This document shows positions 7,875-17,454 of a stretch of 64,000 nt of DNA, piece by piece. The translations under genes and the position numbers were made by a program. The first letter of the stretch is position 1; the number at the start of each line of letters is the position of its first letter. The DNA comes from Clostridiales bacterium (GTDB lineage Bacteria; Bacillota; Clostridia; Lachnospirales; Lachnospiraceae), in the NCBI GenBank assembly GCA_012520655.1, contig JAAYNW010000028.1:50329-114328 (forward strand). The letters run 5' to 3'. Below the pieces are notes generated by a model. The model made no database searches, was not told the DNA's origin, and saw only the letters and a list, made by a program, of their open reading frames with translations.

Positions 7875-8603
7875 CTATTTATACCGTATATTGCAATCTT
7901 TGTATAGCTTCTGCAATTCTTCTCCTTGAATTATACGATACTCTCCCGGTTTTAAGTTTGCAAGCATAATATTCATAACCCGTGTTCTTTTTATCTCTTT
8001 TACCTCATATCCGAGGGTTTTCGACATCCTTCGTATCTGTCTGTTGACTCCTTGAGTCAGAACTATGTTAAACGTATATTTTCCCACCATCGTAATTTTA
8101 CACGGTCGTGTGGTAATGTCCAATTCTTTCAAATACACGCCGCCTGCCATACTTTCCAGAAAATCCTGCGTAAGTTCTTTGTCTACCTTTACCACATACT
8201 CCTTCTCATGCCGATTAGCCCCCCGCATCATAGCATCAATCAGCGCTCCGTCATTTGTCATAATAAGCAATCCTTCGGAGTCCTTATCCAGTCTGCCTGC
8301 GTATGTCAGTCTAACGGGAAACTTTAATTGATCGCTTATCTTTTTCTCCGCGTATTTATCACGTTCCGTACATGTGATGCCTACCTGTTTATAATAAGCT
8401 AAAACTACCTTTTTATTCTTTCCGCTTACCGTCTTTCCATTTACCGCAATCGTATCCGTATCGCTTACCATATTCCCGACGACGGCGACAGAACCGTTTA
8501 CTGTTATGCGCCCTTCTTCAATCATTTTATCGGCATCACGTCTGGAACAAATACCGCATGCCGCGAGATATTTATTTAAACGCTCTTTCTTTTTTTCCAC
8601 CAT
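7875..8603 (-). CDS. rluF: 23S rRNA pseudouridine synthase, RluF-like (RsuA/RluB/E/F family)
   Basis: A 242-residue protein with an N-terminal S4 RNA-binding domain (RLNKYLAACGICSRRDADKM, residues about 8-55) and a pseudouridine synthase domain. The catalytic Asp is in GRLDKDSEGLL. Phrases such as NHEKEYVV-like RHEKEYVV, MAGGV, and VLTQGVNRQIRRM with RTRVMNI match RluF, which modifies U2604 of 23S rRNA, more closely than RsuA or RluB. The target base is therefore an inference from homology. The ATG follows directly on the TAA of the upstream FUSC-HAD gene, so translation is probably coupled. Confidence 0.85.
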   Translation of the reverse strand: MVEKKKERLNKYLAACGICSRRDADKMIEEGRITVNGSVAVVGNMVSDTDTIAVNGKTVSGKNKKVVLAYYKQVGITCTERDKYAEKKISDQLKFPVRLTYAGRLDKDSEGLLIMTNDGALIDAMMRGANRHEKEYVVKVDKELTQDFLESMAGGVYLKELDITTRPCKITMVGKYTFNIVLTQGVNRQIRRMSKTLGYEVKEIKRTRVMNIMLANLKPGEYRIIQGEELQKLYKDCNIRYK

Positions 8604-9935
8604 TTATTTCCCAGCTTTCATATATGGTTCTTTTTGCCATATATAAGGTTCATATATGGCTTTCATACCTTTTACAACCGCATTCCTATTCTTCTTCTCG
8701 TCCGGAACAACATATCCGCCCTCCAGCTTTCCAAAACAGACAGTTTCGGACGTACCGGTAATATGCTTCAAATATGCATTCATATTTTCTCGCGTCGCAT
8801 CTTTATCATAGATACGTAGATAAGTAAAGCCGCCGTAACGTTCATCTGCTCCATACGTCAGCCTCACTTCCTCCATCAGAGAAGAGGTTTTCACCAAATC
8901 CATAAAGCGCTTTATCTTTTCTTTCGTATCTACAAGATACAGGTAAATTACTTTACTGTCTTCCGGAAGTTCTTTACAAATATAATTGCCGTACGGATTT
9001 CTCTTTAAGCTCTGAAACATATCCTGCATCATAAGGTTTTCGAATCTTTCCAGATATATAAGGAGTACGTCCTGCATAACCGTATAATAAAAACATCCGA
9101 TGCTTTCCTTGCGGATCATGCTCTGCAATTGCCAAACTGTATCTTTTTTCAGGGCGCATACCTTAAGATATCTGTTCGTATTGATATCATACAGCACCGC
9201 CCCGTCCATAGCTACCACCGGCAGATTCAGCTTTACATTCCTAAGAGGCTCCATCAAAGCTATCGGAGTTCTCGCAGTGGATACGGTAAAACTGGCTCCC
9301 CTCTCAATCATCCGGTTAAGCTCTACTTTCGTGTATGAGTCCATCTTTCCGTCTTCATTGAGCAGCGCATCGTCCATGCCGGATATAAACAATATATCAT
9401 CTCTCCTATGCCGGGGAAAACGAAAAGCATTTACCCCCAGAGATACGATAATCCCTATAAATGTGTCTGTTACTCTATCCGCTACAAATAGAAAAGGCTG
9501 TTCATCCGTCATGTGGTTCGCAGCAATACTCAGAAATACCACGCAGGAAAAATAAGACACCTGCGGTATTTTCATATAAATCGTCGTATTGATTATTAAA
9601 ATAATAGTCAAGGAGACGATAATATAGCTTATATATCCCTGCTCTATCCCGAAATAATAATAAATCACCAGCACAATAGAACCATACAGAGCTCCCATCA
9701 AAGTGCCCATCATACGCTCTTTTGCCGCCTTGCTGCTGTTTTCCGCATACGGCTGCATACAGAGCATCGCAGCGATCGCCGCATAGAAAGGAATTCCTTT
9801 CTGTCCCCGCAAATCAAAAATAACAAAACACAGGAATACCGCTACCGCTGTTTTTATTATCCTCTGTCCAATATGAATTCCGTTGCTTCTTTTTTTATTG
9901 TACCATATTTTTCTTCCGTGTAACAACGTTATCAC
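8604..9935 (-). CDS. FUSC-type membrane domain fused to a degenerate HAD-like domain
   Basis: 443 residues in two parts. Residues about 25-170 hold six hydrophobic segments resembling the FUSC/aromatic-acid-exporter membrane module (RIIKTAVAVFLCFVIF, then GIPFYAAIAAMLCMQP). Residues about 178-440 follow the outline of a Cof-type HAD phosphatase, with ISTART-like FTVSTARTP in the motif II area. However, motif I reads GMDDALL where DxDGTLL is expected, so the nucleophile Asp is a Gly (residue 186). The GDxxND motif is not found; the matching place reads FGKLEGG. I infer a non-catalytic, perhaps ligand-sensing, domain. The GTG start lacks a good ribosome site and a promoter-like TACAAT lies inside the first 20 codons, so the true start may be downstream. 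Confidence 0.75.
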   Translation of the reverse strand: MITLLHGRKIWYNKKRSNGIHIGQRIIKTAVAVFLCFVIFDLRGQKGIPFYAAIAAMLCMQPYAENSSKAAKERMMGTLMGALYGSIVLVIYYYFGIEQGYISYIIVSLTIILIINTTIYMKIPQVSYFSCVVFLSIAANHMTDEQPFLFVADRVTDTFIGIIVSLGVNAFRFPRHRRDDILFISGMDDALLNEDGKMDSYTKVELNRMIERGASFTVSTARTPIALMEPLRNVKLNLPVVAMDGAVLYDINTNRYLKVCALKKDTVWQLQSMIRKESIGCFYYTVMQDVLLIYLERFENLMMQDMFQSLKRNPYGNYICKELPEDSKVIYLYLVDTKEKIKRFMDLVKTSSLMEEVRLTYGADERYGGFTYLRIYDKDATRENMNAYLKHITGTSETVCFGKLEGGYVVPDEKKNRNAVVKGMKAIYEPYIWQKEPYMKAGK

Positions 9936-9953
9936 TCCATGACTATCATTTTA

Positions 9954-11459
9954 TCACATATATTTCATATCTACACATAATACGTAGGACTTTCCGAAGC
10001 TCGTTATATATTCTTTGGAATATGTAGAACACAAATTTCCCGTAGCACTCGATATATATTCGTGGGATATGTACATTTCACTCTTTCGCCCGACTGCCTG
10101 ATTATAGTATCTCTTCGACTTATGGTCATCGCCGGGCATAGCCGGTTTGAAGTTCTCCCCTGTCCCGACTTCAACAGAATATCCCATTACGGTATGGCTT
10201 GTCTGTATTCCGGCGCTGTCTATCACATAGACACATTCGATGTGTTCCTCCCCTTTGAGGCAATCCCTCAGAACTTCATCCATTTCGTTTTCCGGGCAGT
10301 CTTTAAGGGCATGTAATGTCTTACTCATAAAGTTTCTCGCCTCACCGTCAATCAGCTCTTTTTCCAAAACCAGTCTTTTGGAAGGTTCTACGATAAAAGT
10401 GGACAATATCTCTTTTAACCTTGAAGTTTCTTCATAAAGGCAAGCGTTTGTCCCGGCATTCTCTTGTGCCAGAGCCGCATTGTTTTGAATCGTCGAAGAT
10501 ATTCTTGCAATAGTATTGACCATTTCTCTTATATTCTCTTTTTGATTCGCAGTACTTCCTACAATCTTCAGGCTTTCTTCATTTATTTCATTGATAGAAT
10601 TCTTCATGCTTTCAAAGCGTTCTGCCGTTAGGTTCACTACTTTTTGACATTCTTCCACCCGCGATACACTTTCTCCCAGCAATTTTCCTGTCTGCTCTAC
10701 CGCTTTTGTTGTTTGCTGCGCCAGCTCACCTATTTCCTGCGCTACCACAGAAAATCCTTTGCCGTGTTCACCCGCTCTCGCCGCTTCGATAGACGCATTT
10801 AAAGATAAGAGCTTTGTCTGAGATGAGATGGAGTAAATCATATCCGCTACCCGGGAAATGTTTCTGGAGGCAACATTTACCTGCTCCATCGCATTTACCA
10901 TTTGTATCGCATCCCCGTAACCCTCTTTCGTGTGTTCCATCAGCTTCATCATCCCGACGCATATCTTGTTCACATTACTATAGTTTCTTTCGGTTTCCTC
11001 ATATACATTGTCCGCCTTAAGCGTTACAAGATTCATCTCTTCCGCTATCTGCGTTTCATTTTCTGCCAAAAGCACAGTCGTATGATTGGCATTCTCCCCT
11101 ATCAGGTTAATCTGATTCATTATATCATTAATTTTTATAAACGTCTCGGATAAAGATACAATTATTTTTGTAAGGGCCGTTTTTACAGGAATAAAATCTC
11201 CATAAAATTTCGTCGTGTCCGACATTTGCACTAATAAATCTCCTACCGACAGATGTGAAAGAATTTTTGAGATTTCTGCTATATACTCGTTCAGTACGCT
11301 TGCAATTCCATTAATATCTTCGCTTACCTTTTGAAGATGTTCTTCCTCTACTTCAATTTTATCAATTTCCAGATTTCCTTTCACAAGCCGGTTGGTTTGT
11401 TTTCTGATAGCCTCACAATCCTTTTCCAACTGTCTGTACATACTCTTTTTACTCATCAT
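9954..11459 (-). CDS. Soluble methyl-accepting chemotaxis protein with C-terminal Cache-like domain
   Basis: 501 residues with no membrane segment. The signalling hairpin tip is recognisable in the middle ([39 protein letters not shown]), flanked by heptad-rich helices. The C-terminal part from about 385 reads as a single Cache/PDC-like sensor: VYVIDSAG, then [17 protein letters not shown] and an ATG-N pattern before TYSKEY. Cache domains are normally extracytoplasmic, so a C-terminal one in a soluble receptor suggests sensing of an intracellular cue. AAGGAG precedes the start. No other chemotaxis or flagellar gene is in the window. It follows a terminator, so it probably heads its own transcript with FUSC-HAD, rluF, ligA and metA. 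Confidence 0.88.
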   Translation of the reverse strand: MMSKKSMYRQLEKDCEAIRKQTNRLVKGNLEIDKIEVEEEHLQKVSEDINGIASVLNEYIAEISKILSHLSVGDLLVQMSDTTKFYGDFIPVKTALTKIIVSLSETFIKINDIMNQINLIGENANHTTVLLAENETQIAEEMNLVTLKADNVYEETERNYSNVNKICVGMMKLMEHTKEGYGDAIQMVNAMEQVNVASRNISRVADMIYSISSQTKLLSLNASIEAARAGEHGKGFSVVAQEIGELAQQTTKAVEQTGKLLGESVSRVEECQKVVNLTAERFESMKNSINEINEESLKIVGSTANQKENIREMVNTIARISSTIQNNAALAQENAGTNACLYEETSRLKEILSTFIVEPSKRLVLEKELIDGEARNFMSKTLHALKDCPENEMDEVLRDCLKGEEHIECVYVIDSAGIQTSHTVMGYSVEVGTGENFKPAMPGDDHKSKRYYNQAVGRKSEMYISHEYISSATGNLCSTYSKEYITSFGKSYVLCVDMKYM

Positions 11460-11509
11460 AGCATTTTCTCCTTTTATGTTTTTTAGATAAAAAGTGTGTC
11501 TATGAAATG

Positions 11510-11549
11510 AAAAAAGCTTGGGTAAGGCACTACGGCCTTATCCAAACTT
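11510..11549 (-). terminator. Intrinsic terminator downstream of gdhA region and small ORF
   Basis: A 15-bp stem with a wobble or mismatch (AAGTTTGGATAAGGC with GCCTTACCCAAGCTT) and six-base loop, followed on the minus strand by six T residues. It ends transcription coming from the small ORF/gdhA side, 51 bases before the chemoreceptor start. Confidence 0.85.
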
Positions 11550-11594
11550 CTTCGTTTCACATTTAATACTTTTTACTCTATTTATTTATCACGC

Positions 11595-11693
11595 CTAATA
11601 TATTACCACAGTATATGCAATACAGTAAATACCTAACCCGCTTAACAGTAAAAGTCCCTGCTCTACATGCTTTATCGCATTACTTCTAAACAT
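11595..11693 (-). CDS. Candidate 32-residue small membrane protein
   Basis: ATG at 11693 to TAG at 11595. The peptide has a charged head (MFRSNAIKHVEQ) and one hydrophobic segment of about 20 residues (GLLLLSGLGIYCIAYTVVIY), the classic form of a small single-pass membrane protein. A GGGA ribosome-site-like sequence lies seven bases before the ATG. It sits between a weak hairpin after gdhA and a strong terminator, which would make it the last cistron of the gdhA transcript. No family is recognised. Confidence 0.45.
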   Translation of the reverse strand: MFRSNAIKHVEQGLLLLSGLGIYCIAYTVVIY

Positions 11694-11697
11694 ATAT

Positions 11698-11737
11698 AAA
11701 TCCCACAAGCAGGCTGTATATGCTTGCTGTAGGATTT
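11698..11737 (-). terminator. Weak hairpin after gdhA
   Basis: AAATCCCACAAGCA (11698-11711) pairs with TGCTTGCTGTAGGATTT (11721-11737) with a three-base bulge. The following T tract on the minus strand is poor (TTTATATATG), so it may only partly terminate and may instead protect the gdhA 3' end. Its downstream arm carries the GGGA before the small ORF. Confidence 0.4.
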
Positions 11738-11757
11738 AATATCTTTATATTTATAAT

Positions 11758-13092
<1,335 letters not shown>

Positions 13093-13133
13093 CTACGTGT
13101 CCTCCTTTAGTTTGAATGTATTACCTTAGTTAG

Positions 13134-13163
13134 AAAAAAGCACAAAAGAACAATCTTTTGTGC
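13134..13163 (-). terminator. Intrinsic terminator inside the gdhA leader
   Basis: A perfect 10-bp stem, GCACAAAAGA with TCTTTTGTGC, four-base loop, followed on the minus strand by TTTTTT. It lies 42 bases upstream of the gdhA ATG and about 17 bases after the predicted transcription start. The space between it and gdhA contains no promoter, so gdhA transcription must read through it. Confidence 0.8.
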
Positions 13164-13186
13164 CAAGACTTCTTTGTCCACGTATT

Positions 13187-13215
13187 ATTATATAATGCTG
13201 ACTCAGATTTCACAA
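13187..13215 (-). promoter_or_regulatory. Promoter of gdhA
   Basis: -35 TTGTGA at 13210-13215, 17-bp spacer, -10 TATAAT at 13187-13192 (minus strand). Predicted start near 13180, giving a leader of about 88 nt that includes the terminator hairpin. Confidence 0.65.
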
Positions 13216-13301
13216 GTTACTTTAGGGTATTAACCCGTAAAAGTTTTGCAAGTTTTTTGCCCTTTTTTTTATACACTTTGTACAATAATACGTGTATACA
13301 A

Positions 13302-13733
13302 TTACAAATATTTCTTTAATCTCTCAATATTCTTTTCTTCAAAATCCATTAATTCCTTCGCGATTTCCAGCGAAGTATCTCCCGCATGTTCATGATGATT
13401 TAAATGCTTGCACATATCCGTTATTCCTCTATTGCTTCCCTGGATCATTACCTCCGCAATATGGCTTGTACTCGTATCGAACAAGGTATTTGAATGAATA
13501 CCTCCTACTAACATCATTTGGCTTATATTATTGGTATGGTATGGCTCTGCTTTTCCTTCCAGAATCTTATCCAGCGCCTTATTATGAATTTCAGAATATT
13601 TTAGCGCCTGTTTGGATAATTGGACTGCCAAACTGTCATCCGCAACCTTTTCGCTTATCGTATTGATTGCTTTCATTGCCATTTCCGTATTCTTCTGCAC
13701 TCCTCTTAAAATTTCCAAATCATCCTTTTTCAT
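13302..13733 (-). CDS. Four-helix-bundle protein, ferritin-like (DUF2383-type)
   Basis: A 143-residue protein made of long amphipathic helices: about residues 5-35, 38-60, 80-108 and 118-142. It is rich in His in the last third (CKHLNHHEHAGD) and has Glu/Asp at positions that could bind metal, but I cannot place a full di-iron site. It resembles the DUF2383/PA2169-type ferritin-like bundle proteins. Function is unknown. A good TAGGAGG ribosome site precedes the ATG. It stands alone: the terminator of the upstream Gfo/Idh gene precedes it and gdhA has its own promoter downstream. Confidence 0.55.
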   Translation of the reverse strand: MKKDDLEILRGVQKNTEMAMKAINTISEKVADDSLAVQLSKQALKYSEIHNKALDKILEGKAEPYHTNNISQMMLVGGIHSNTLFDTSTSHIAEVMIQGSNRGITDMCKHLNHHEHAGDTSLEIAKELMDFEEKNIERLKKYL

Positions 13734-13788
13734 TGCACACTTTTCCCTCCTAATACCTTTTGAAAATTATCATGCATTTCAATATAAA

Positions 13789-13820
13789 AGGTGTAAGTAT
13801 AGATTTCTATACTTACACCT
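13789..13820 (-). terminator. Intrinsic terminator of the Gfo/Idh gene
   Basis: A nearly gapless 15-bp inverted repeat (AGGTGTAAGTATAGA with its complement) with a minimal loop, followed on the minus strand by TTTTATAT. It lies 40 bases past the stop codon of the Gfo/Idh gene. Confidence 0.75.
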
Positions 13821-13859
13821 CAATCCCTGTTATAAAAGTATACACTTCTTTTTGACATT

Positions 13860-14858
13860 TTATTCAAACGGATACTGGATTCCCCATTCATATCTGAGAC
13901 TGTCCATTAATTTCATGATACGAATTGTTTCCTCATGAGGCATCTGGGGACATTCTATCTCTCCATTCTGCAAAGCATTCACACATGCTTCCACCTCATA
14001 TTCATAACCCGATATTTGTTTCGGACGGTTATATTTCTCTATCTTGTTATAATTGCTGTCATAAACCGTTATGGATTCAAAGTTATTGACGTTCTCGACT
14101 ACAGCAAACCCTTTTGTACCATGTATTATTCCCTTTCGGTCGCTTAACGAAAGCATAGAACTGTTTAGAACAGCCATTTTCCCGTCCTCGAAAACAATCG
14201 TGATGCTGTTCTGTTCATCTACACCGCTTTTTGTATAAGTACAAACTGAGGATACCTTTTTGACTTCCGTGCCGAATATCATAGAAGCAAAATTAATTGT
14301 ATATACTCCTACATCCAAAAGTGCTCCTCCTGCAAGAGCAGGATCCGTCAGACGCGATACGCCGTTAATCACATAACCGAGATTAGCCGTCAGCATCGTC
14401 GGAACACCAATCATTCCGCTGCCCAATACCTCTTTAATCGTTTGAAGCATAGGCATATATCTTGTCCAAATAGCTTCCGCTATAAGCACCTTTTTTTCTC
14501 GTGCAAATGCAATCAAGTCTTCCGCCTGAGCAGCATTGGCAGTAAATGCTTTTTCGCAAAGCACTGCCTTTCCGTTTTCTATACATAACCTTGCATTTTC
14601 ATAATGCTCCGAATGAGGCGTCGCGATATAAACCAAATCTACCTTTTTATCCGCAACCAGTTCTTCATAAGAACCATAAGCCTTCTTGCACCCGAACTTC
14701 TTGGCAAAGTCGGCTGCCTTTTCTTTACTCCTTGAGCCCACAGCATAACATCTTGCGGTTTTCATTTTGATCAAGGTCTGCGCCATTACTCCGCCGATAT
14801 TTCCGGCTCCCATAATTGCAACATTTATCTTATTGTTTATAATCATACACGGCACCAT
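13860..14858 (-). CDS. Gfo/Idh/MocA-family oxidoreductase (dihydrodiol dehydrogenase-like)
   Basis: A 332-residue NAD(P)-dependent oxidoreductase. An N-terminal Rossmann fold (VAIMGAGNIGG, residues about 13-23) is followed by the family EKP motif in the variant CEKAFTANAAQAEDL and by a C-terminal alpha/beta domain with GGALLDVGVY. The order and spacing match the trans-1,2-dihydrobenzene-1,2-diol dehydrogenase-like branch, whose members act on sugars or diols. The substrate is unknown. AGGGAAAG precedes the first ATG; a second Met at codon 5 is also possible. The gene is followed by its own terminator, and the SH3b gene ends 20 bases upstream. Confidence 0.85.
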   Translation of the reverse strand: MVPCMIINNKINVAIMGAGNIGGVMAQTLIKMKTARCYAVGSRSKEKAADFAKKFGCKKAYGSYEELVADKKVDLVYIATPHSEHYENARLCIENGKAVLCEKAFTANAAQAEDLIAFAREKKVLIAEAIWTRYMPMLQTIKEVLGSGMIGVPTMLTANLGYVINGVSRLTDPALAGGALLDVGVYTINFASMIFGTEVKKVSSVCTYTKSGVDEQNSITIVFEDGKMAVLNSSMLSLSDRKGIIHGTKGFAVVENVNNFESITVYDSNYNKIEKYNRPKQISGYEYEVEACVNALQNGEIECPQMPHEETIRIMKLMDSLRYEWGIQYPFE

Positions 14859-14878
14859 TCTTTCCCTATAAAGCTATG

Positions 14879-16198
14879 TTATTCTACATAATCGGACTTA
14901 ACATAAGCTGTCTGGCCCTTATACTTCACTTTCGTCCATCCATCCGCCTGCTTCATTACAAGCTCCAACTTTTCGCCGGTATATGCAAGTCCCAATTTCT
15001 CACCGGTCTCACTTGCTGTCTTTCTTATATTAACATTTTCTACTACCGTTACGGTAGTTACGTCATCGTCAGAAGTCGTCTGTGCCGTCGTATCTTCATT
15101 GGTTTCTTCCGGAGCTGCCGCAGTTTCTTCCGATACTTTTTCCAGATATTCGCTCTTAATAAAGGCATCCTTTCCATCGTAAGAAATCTTACTCCAACCG
15201 TTTCCCTTTTCCTCTAACAGGGTAAACTCGTCGCCAATCTGCGCTTTTCCAAGCTTATCTGCTGTCTCACTGTCAGAACTGCGGATATTGACCACATCCG
15301 TAACACGCACTGTTTTTGTAACATTTGCCTGCGTTTCTTCGGGTGCCTGTGCTGTCTCACTCGTTTCCGCTTCCGCAGCTTCAGTACTTTCCTGCGCATC
15401 TGCTGACGTCTCAGCTTCCGTGCCGGCCGCTTCTGCTTTCGCAAGTGCTTCTCCCACGGAAACATCAATTCGTTGTGCCAAATCCACAAGGAACGCATTC
15501 AATTCCTCATCACTTTCCAAAAGCTCATTGTATTCAACAGCAACCTTATTGTTCAAATCCACTACATCATCCTGAAGAGAAACGTCTCTGATATAATTTG
15601 TTACAACAGAATTATCCTCTCCTTCATTGATGTAACAATTTCCGTTTTCGTCCGTGCATATATAAAATGCTTGCATTCCGGGAACAAGTTCATCATATTC
15701 GGTAAATTTCACCTTGGAATATACATATGCGAGATAAGAACCTTCTACCGGCCCTGTCTTCGTATATACATCCAGCTGAGGATATGATTCAATATACTTG
15801 CTCATTTCCTGAATTCTTATTTTTTCCGTATCATCTACAAATGCGTTAATGGATATAACCGTATCTATATCTCCTTCTGCCAGGGCTTGATAATAGCTAC
15901 TCATAAGCGCATTTACCGCAGGATATGCGTTCTCTTCCAACACGAGCTCCGGTACTTCTTTTTCATTTCCTTCCAAAGCCGAAACAGTGTTTTCTACTTC
16001 TGTGCTCTCCGCCATCTGTGCTTCTTCTTCGGCCGCCGCCTTCTTATTCGCATTAATCGCTATGAGAACCGTAAATATCACACATACTAACAATATTACG
16101 GGCATAACGACCTTCGCATGATCCGATACCCATTCTTTTATATCGTCCAATCGGTCTTTTATGCTGTTGTTCATAGATGATTTTCTATGCCTGCTCAT
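14879..16198 (-). CDS. Membrane-anchored protein with two C-terminal SH3b domains
   Basis: 439 residues. A short basic cytoplasmic N-terminus is followed by one membrane helix (VVMPVILLVCVIFTVLIAI, about residues 34-52), placing the rest outside. Residues about 75-225 form an NTF2-like or uncharacterised alpha/beta domain (YYQALAEGDIDTVISI, then AYVYSKVKF). A Ser/Thr/Glu/Ala-rich linker follows (about 265-295), then two bacterial SH3 domains, each with NIR(S/K) and a GWSKI/GWTKV core (about 300-350 and 385-438). SH3b domains usually bind cell wall peptides. No catalytic domain is visible, so a wall-binding or signalling role is likely. Confidence 0.85.
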   Translation of the reverse strand: MSRHRKSSMNNSIKDRLDDIKEWVSDHAKVVMPVILLVCVIFTVLIAINANKKAAAEEEAQMAESTEVENTVSALEGNEKEVPELVLEENAYPAVNALMSSYYQALAEGDIDTVISINAFVDDTEKIRIQEMSKYIESYPQLDVYTKTGPVEGSYLAYVYSKVKFTEYDELVPGMQAFYICTDENGNCYINEGEDNSVVTNYIRDVSLQDDVVDLNNKVAVEYNELLESDEELNAFLVDLAQRIDVSVGEALAKAEAAGTEAETSADAQESTEAAEAETSETAQAPEETQANVTKTVRVTDVVNIRSSDSETADKLGKAQIGDEFTLLEEKGNGWSKISYDGKDAFIKSEYLEKVSEETAAAPEETNEDTTAQTTSDDDVTTVTVVENVNIRKTASETGEKLGLAYTGEKLELVMKQADGWTKVKYKGQTAYVKSDYVE

Positions 16199-16252
16199 AA
16201 AATGAAACTGTCCTTTCTGTCTTAGCTTTTTCTGATTTCCTTTAAACTATAT

Positions 16253-16396
16253 TCAGAGTGATGTAATGCACCCGGCAGGAATCGAACCTGCATTAAAGGC
16301 GTCGGAGGCCTCCGTTCTATCCATTAGACTACGAGTGCATAAGAAATTAATACATATAAAATTAAAATATATTACAAATTTGTTACATCACTCTGA
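16253..16396. repeat. 14-bp inverted repeats flanking the tRNA-Arg gene
   Basis: TCAGAGTGATGTAA (16253-16266) abuts the tRNA 3' end, and its exact complement TTACATCACTCTGA (16383-16396) lies 44 bases beyond the 5' end. In the precursor transcript the arms could pair and bring leader and trailer together. The upstream arm overlaps the predicted transcription start, so only about nine pairs may form in RNA. Confidence 0.7.
16267..16338 (-). tRNA. tRNA-Arg (anticodon CCG)
   Basis: A 72-nt cloverleaf on the minus strand. The acceptor stem GCACTCG pairs with CGGGTGC including one G-T pair. The anticodon loop reads CTCCGAC, giving anticodon CCG (reads CGG). The T arm contains GGTTCGATTCC. CCA is not encoded; TTAC follows the discriminator A. 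It is a single tRNA gene between an SH3b-protein gene and a DUF5688 gene, flanked by inverted repeats. Confidence 0.95.
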
Positions 16397-16397
16397 T

Positions 16398-16426
16398 ATA
16401 ATATCATAACAACCTCTCATTGTCTA
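16398..16426 (-). promoter_or_regulatory. Predicted promoter of tRNA-Arg
   Basis: -35 TAGACA at 16421-16426, 17-bp spacer, -10 TATTAT at 16398-16403 on the minus strand. The -10 and start region overlap a near-palindrome TATATCA-N3-TGATGTA (16385-16401) very similar to the PadR operator at 4044-4060. Confidence 0.55.
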
Positions 16427-16470
16427 GTGTACTTTTTGTGAACGTACCCTATAGGGGAAAATTGGAAAAT

Positions 16471-17454
16471 CTAGAATAATTTTATAATTATATTTTCTTT
16501 TCTTGAATAGTGATACACCGCATCCGTCAGAACATCCTCCGGATCGACCTGCGTATTATTAATCTCGCAAACCATTCTCCACAGTTCCTCCGCCTCTTGT
16601 CTGCCGTCATCGGGTATTAATATTACCTCGTGAATGGAACTGGGGAGAATAAATAAATCTTTGGAAATCTCATTAGAAAATGTCTGCAATGTATTATCAT
16701 ATAGCATTGTTACGGCACCAAAAAGCTTGTTTTCATTTCCCATAACATACATTCCGCCGCCTCCGTCACAGTCCGTTACCGTCGACAACAACTGATCGGC
16801 AGCCTTATCGAACCATTCTTCATCGGGCATAAACTCATCCTCCTCACCCTTTCTTTCAGAAAATTCTCTTTTCAAATCCTCCGAAAAAATTTCCCGCATC
16901 ATTTTTTCGATTGGAACAATTCTGGCCGGAAGAAGCTTCTTCGTATTTTCTTTTGCGTCTTCATACAACGTTTCTTTTGTAATGTCCCACATCCTAAGAT
17001 GATTGTTATAGATTAAAATAGTTGCTTTACTGAATTCTTCCTCAGAAACATTGCAGTAAAATACGACTGCCATGTCCAAAAACTGGAAATGAGGAATTTC
17101 TTCCAGTATTTCTTTATTTTTTTCATATCCAATTATTTTATATGCTACTCTTCCTTTCATCTTTCCATAATCCGTAAAAAAATTCATGTCCAGATTCTTC
17201 GTAAGACTGTTTTCTTTATAGATTATTATTATTTCTTCTATAATTTCTCCAAAAGATTTTCCCTGTTCATAAGCTTCGAAAAATCTATCGAGATATATAT
17301 TAGGGGAGACATTCCTTCCTTTTTTCGCTATAACTACACTGTTTAAGACTACTCCGTTATTTTTTGTAATCTTTTTTATATCGATGGATACCTCCTCCCC
17401 TATGCAAAATTCCAATTCACTTTTTACTTCTTCGCAAAATTCCGTAATTTCCAT
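16471..17454 (-). CDS. DUF5688 family protein
   Basis: A 327-residue soluble protein. The opening (EITEFCEEVKSELEFC, then VTKNNGV-like ITKNNGVVLNSVVI and NIYLDRFFEAYEQGKS) matches the DUF5688 pattern that is common, often in many copies, in Lachnospiraceae genomes. No catalytic motif or membrane segment is visible. Function is unknown. AAGAGGAC precedes the ATG. It is downstream of efp, separated by the efp terminator. Confidence 0.7.
   Translation of the reverse strand: MEITEFCEEVKSELEFCIGEEVSIDIKKITKNNGVVLNSVVIAKKGRNVSPNIYLDRFFEAYEQGKSFGEIIEEIIIIYKENSLTKNLDMNFFTDYGKMKGRVAYKIIGYEKNKEILEEIPHFQFLDMAVVFYCNVSEEEFSKATILIYNNHLRMWDITKETLYEDAKENTKKLLPARIVPIEKMMREIFSEDLKREFSERKGEEDEFMPDEEWFDKAADQLLSTVTDCDGGGGMYVMGNENKLFGAVTMLYDNTLQTFSNEISKDLFILPSSIHEVILIPDDGRQEAEELWRMVCEINNTQVDPEDVLTDAVYHYSRKENIIIKLF

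Noticed and set aside
15288..15591. Ser/Ala-rich plus-strand ORFs opposite the SH3b gene
   Set aside because: They mirror the low-complexity Ala/Glu/Thr linker of the minus-strand gene.
16385..16401. tRNA-flanking repeats as a prophage or ICE attachment site
   Set aside because: The repeats are inverted, not direct, do not duplicate the tRNA 3' end, and no integrase is present.
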